Shown here one piece after another: positions 6,803-8,733 of a stretch of DNA of 8,733 nucleotides (position 1 is its first letter; each line of letters opens with the position of its first letter). The translations under genes and the position numbers were made by a program. The notes beneath the pieces are model-generated. The model saw only the letters and a list, made by a program, of their open reading frames with translations. It ran no database searches and had not been told where the DNA came from. The DNA is taken from positions 1 to 8,733 of the forward strand of contig JAJTHU010000025.1 in NCBI GenBank assembly GCA_021300055.1, read 5' to 3'. The stretch is from Nitrosomonadaceae bacterium (GTDB lineage Bacteria; Pseudomonadota; Gammaproteobacteria; Burkholderiales; Usitatibacteraceae).

Positions 6803-7513
6803 ATGGTGACCCGCGCGCGACACTTTTCGTTGCTGTCCGACCCAAAGTGGCAACAGGCGCTGGGGCGGAAGGACACCGTCGATAAGGTCCTCGAGTTCGT
6901 GGTCGGCCATTGGGCCACGCTACAAAAGAACCCGCCTGCCGACATGGCGTTCACGAATCCGGAACCCAAGATCACAAAGTTCTTCGGGCTCTCGCTTCGT
7001 AAGCACGCACTTTCGCATGGCATCACCGGGATCTTCATCGTCGAACACAACGTCGCTGAGATCGACGAGATCAAGCAGGAGCTGGCCTCGCGCGGACGAA
7101 CCGACATCACCTACTTCAGCAACGCGCTTGCGCCCGCGTTGGAATTCGTTTTTGAATGCAAGAAGCTCGTTCCGCCGCCCGTCGGCAAATCGTCCCGGCG
7201 CCAGTATGCGGAACACGGCGTGCTGCGCTTTGTGAATGGCATCTATGCGCGCGATGGTGACATTGGTTTCATGATCGGACTCGTTGACGAGGCCACCAAC
7301 ATCGGTCCAACATCAAAAGCGTTGACGCGAATGATGCAGGGCGGCGATATGGCTTCCCTTCTGAGGCTGATTACCGACGAGAACGGCGAGGTGGTGTCTG
7401 AACCATCAACCCGATTTGCCGCCTGCCAGTTCGAAACGCAGCACGCGCGCGACCATATAGAGGGTTGTCCAGACGTGGTGCTCGGGCACTTCACATTTGC
7501 GCACCGACGTTAA
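6803..7513 (+). CDS. Putative PD-(D/E)XK restriction nuclease, operon partner of the methyltransferase
   Basis: A 236-residue protein whose central part has the layout of a PD-(D/E)XK nuclease. An early acidic helix carries E54 (PEPKITKFF). D101 lies in RTDITYF, and the hallmark E118-x-K120 is in LEFVFECKKL, with 17 residues between the Asp and Glu. The following YAEHGVLRFVNGIYARDGD (about 135-153) and IGFMIGLV resemble the segment after the E-x-K strand in several uncharacterised restriction-type proteins. There is no transmembrane segment or signal peptide. The ATG is 5 bp after the methyltransferase stop with no clear ribosome binding site, suggesting translational coupling. By position it is probably the cleaving partner that is held off from DNA modified by the upstream enzyme. 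This is inference from motifs and neighbourhood; a non-restriction nuclease role in defence is equally possible. The 40 bp after its stop show only a short GC stem without a T-run. Confidence 0.8.
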   Translation: MVTRARHFSLLSDPKWQQALGRKDTVDKVLEFVVGHWATLQKNPPADMAFTNPEPKITKFFGLSLRKHALSHGITGIFIVEHNVAEIDEIKQELASRGRTDITYFSNALAPALEFVFECKKLVPPPVGKSSRRQYAEHGVLRFVNGIYARDGDIGFMIGLVDEATNIGPTSKALTRMMQGGDMASLLRLITDENGEVVSEPSTRFAACQFETQHARDHIEGCPDVVLGHFTFAHRR

Positions 7514-7553
7514 CGCGAGTTCCGGCGAGGTTGGCCGCCGCTGATGGCGAACG

Positions 7554-8009
7554 CTATCGGTGAGTACCAGAGATATGTGGCTTAGACATCCTCTGTTTGT
7601 TGGACGTTGGGGGCGAGTTGCTGCTGGCGATTTTCACCAAGATTCCGCAGTCCTTCGCCCGCTGAACCGAGCGGCACTGTCTTCTCAGTGATCGCAATTC
7701 CTTTTCCAACTTGGTGAATGCGGCGATACGAGCGGTGACATGGCCGATGTGCTCATCTAGCAAAACGTTTACCTCACCACAATTCGCTTCAGGCGCATCA
7801 CGAAACTGTAGCAACACGCGAATCTCATCCAATGTCATATCCAGCGAGCGGCAGCGGCGCACGAATCGTAAACGCTCAACGTGCTGATCACCGTAATGAC
7901 GATAGTTGCTGTCGGTACGCCGCGGCTTTGGCAGAATGCCGATCTTTTCGTAGTAGCGGATGGTGTCTATCTCTGAATCCGTTGCCTTGGCCAATTCGCC
8001 GATGCGCAT
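7554..8009 (-). CDS. MerR-family metal-responsive regulator (PbrR/CadR-like)
   Basis: A 151-residue DNA-binding regulator. The N-terminus MRIGELAKAT and IDTIRYYEKIGILPKPRR form the MerR winged HTH (about 1-70). A dimerisation helix follows (about 82-115), then a metal-binding loop. Cysteines C77 (EANCGEV), C112 and C121 (spacings 35 and 9) match the three metal ligands of the lead-sensing PbrR691 type as I recall it; CadR has a 7-residue gap between the last two. CadR-type His-rich tails are absent. The likely ligands are Pb(II), Cd(II) or Zn(II). The start is supported by AGGAG (8022-8018), 8 nt upstream of ATG 8009. It lies 15 bp after the YnfA-like gene on the same strand, so it is probably co-transcribed rather than divergent from its target, which is less usual for MerR proteins. 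Its operator is not evident in the window. Confidence 0.9.
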   Translation of the reverse strand: MRIGELAKATDSEIDTIRYYEKIGILPKPRRTDSNYRHYGDQHVERLRFVRRCRSLDMTLDEIRVLLQFRDAPEANCGEVNVLLDEHIGHVTARIAAFTKLEKELRSLRRQCRSVQRAKDCGILVKIASSNSPPTSNKQRMSKPHISGTHR

Positions 8010-8017
8010 GTTTCTCT

Positions 8018-8022
8018 CTCCT
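8018..8022 (-). promoter_or_regulatory. Strong Shine-Dalgarno for the MerR gene
   Basis: AGGAG on the minus strand, inside a purine run (GAGGAGAGAGA), is 8 nt before ATG 8009. It lies in the 15-bp gap after the stop codon of the upstream YnfA-like gene and supports independent initiation of the regulator within a shared transcript. Confidence 0.6.
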
Positions 8023-8024
8023 CG

Positions 8025-8372
8025 TTATGCCGCGTTTAGCGGCTGGAACGCGATGATCGTCGCGCCGGTCAACATGACCGCCACGCCTGCGAGGTCCCAT
8101 CGACTAGGCGACACCCCATCCACAAACCAAAGCCAGCCAACCGCGACGGCGACATATACGCCGCCATATGCCGCATAGACACGCCCCGCAGCGGCCGGAT
8201 GCAGCGTCAGCAACCAAACAAAAATTGCTAAAGAAAACGAAGCGGGCAGCAACAGCCAAACGCTCTTGTCATGCTTTAGCCAAAGATACGGCAAGTAGCA
8301 GCCGACGATCTCGGCAATCGCAGTCGCGGTAAACAGCAACAAAATTTTGAAGTAATCCACGATGAGGTCCAT
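8025..8372 (-). CDS. YnfA/UPF0060 family inner-membrane protein
   Basis: A 115-residue integral membrane protein with four predicted membrane helices (about residues 5-31, 36-56, 65-84 and 92-110). The family signature is clear: LLLFTATAIAEIVGCYLPYL with conserved E21 and Y26, then HPAAAGRVYAAYGGVY (58-73). UPF0060 proteins are SMR-like small transporters; YnfA of Shigella has been linked to multidrug efflux. The frame stays open upstream to a TTG at 8411, but ATG 8372 gives the normal family N-terminus (MDLIVDYF) and length. No good ribosome binding site precedes it. It lies 39 bp after the DUF1775-like gene and 15 bp before the MerR gene, suggesting one operon connected with metal stress. 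Its substrate here is unknown. Confidence 0.9.
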   Translation of the reverse strand: MDLIVDYFKILLLFTATAIAEIVGCYLPYLWLKHDKSVWLLLPASFSLAIFVWLLTLHPAAAGRVYAAYGGVYVAVAVGWLWFVDGVSPSRWDLAGVAVMLTGATIIAFQPLNAA

Positions 8373-8411
8373 ATTGGCGAGTTGGATTCTCGACAGCAAC
8401 GGCGGAGTCAA

Positions 8412-8732
8412 TTATTGCTTGGGAATGACTTCAAGTTCCGGTGCGGGCGCTTTCAACTCGCGACGAGATTGGCCAAGCTTGGCAACTTCATGCCAATCGA
8501 CGCGTCCCTTTTCGCAGATTTGAGATACCTTGATCGGATATTTGCCGACCTCAGTGGGAACACGAGCGAATACCGTGAATTCCTCATAAAAATCATCCGG
8601 CAAGCTACCGCCCGACCATGTGGCGCTGCGGATGGCTTCCGTGATTTGCATGCCGTGCGTCTCAACTGGCTTGTCCAATTTTTCGCGTTTGACGTCTAGC
8701 TTCCAGCCAGCCTTGGGGGCTGGCCGTGGCAT
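8412..8732 (-). CDS. DUF1775 / YcnI-like copper-binding protein, C-terminal part (5' end outside window)
   Basis: The visible 106 residues are the C-terminal part of a longer protein; the ATG at 8732 is simply the first Met within the window, and the coding region most likely continues beyond the right edge. Recognisable family features are GWKLDV, ATWSGGSLPDDFYEEFTV, a cysteine in QICEKGRVDWHEV and the ending ELKAPAPELEV. These match DUF1775 (YcnI-like) domains, which are periplasmic or surface copper-binding proteins; in the family the N-terminal His and a Trp bind copper, and those residues would lie outside the window. Complete members start with a signal peptide, also out of view. The stop is TAA at 8414-8412. 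It is the first visible gene of the minus-strand group with the YnfA-like and MerR genes, which together suggest a small metal-response operon. Confidence 0.8.
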   Translation of the reverse strand: MPRPAPKAGWKLDVKREKLDKPVETHGMQITEAIRSATWSGGSLPDDFYEEFTVFARVPTEVGKYPIKVSQICEKGRVDWHEVAKLGQSRRELKAPAPELEVIPKQ

Positions 8733-8733
8733 G

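Noticed and set aside
7536..7549. Stem CGCC/GGCG considered as a terminator between the convergent nuclease and MerR genes
   Set aside because: Only 4 bp of stem and no T-run on either strand.
8375..8411. TTGACT on the minus strand (8411-8406) considered as a MerR-type promoter before the YnfA-like gene
   Set aside because: No acceptable -10 at 17 or 19-20 bp spacing and no convincing dyad between the boxes.

Overview
The window looks like an accessory region of a proteobacterial chromosome or large plasmid. It is moderately GC-rich, with a lower-GC left end. Its gene families (a PbrR/CadR-type MerR regulator, a UPF0060/YnfA membrane protein, a DUF1775/YcnI-type copper protein and a CapW/BrxR-like WYL regulator) are frequent in beta- and gammaproteobacteria. 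The genus cannot be told from the sequence.

Left block (1-895, minus strand): two consecutive genes of unknown function. The upstream one (185-895) keeps a coiled-coil and C-terminal region familiar from longer hypothetical proteins, and its N-terminal part seems to be missing. The downstream one (start codon at 127) runs off the left edge. An intergenic stretch (896-1032) follows. It contains an intrinsic-terminator-like hairpin whose loop carries the proposed ATG of the next gene.

Second block (1033-2742, plus strand): a 569-residue IS1-like transposase with two zinc ribbons, an HTH and a DDE-type core in one ORF. No terminal inverted repeats were recognised. Its 3' end overlaps, tail to tail, the 3' end of the next gene.

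Central block (2688-7513) is the most interesting part. A CapW/BrxR-like WYL repressor gene (minus strand) diverges from a two-gene plus-strand operon. That operon encodes a 1029-residue class-I N6-adenine DNA methyltransferase with its own putative target-recognition region, and a 236-residue PD-(D/E)XK-type nuclease candidate. The 114 bp between the divergent starts hold back-to-back promoters and an array of 13-15 bp operator-like repeats: three direct copies at an exact 18-bp period plus one inverted copy. The arrangement fits a compact, transcriptionally silenced restriction-modification or related phage-defence system. I cannot match it with certainty to a named system.

Right block (7554-8732, minus strand): a probable metal-response operon, transcribed DUF1775/YcnI-like protein (5' end outside the window), then YnfA-family membrane protein, then PbrR/CadR-like MerR regulator. 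It converges on the defence operon.
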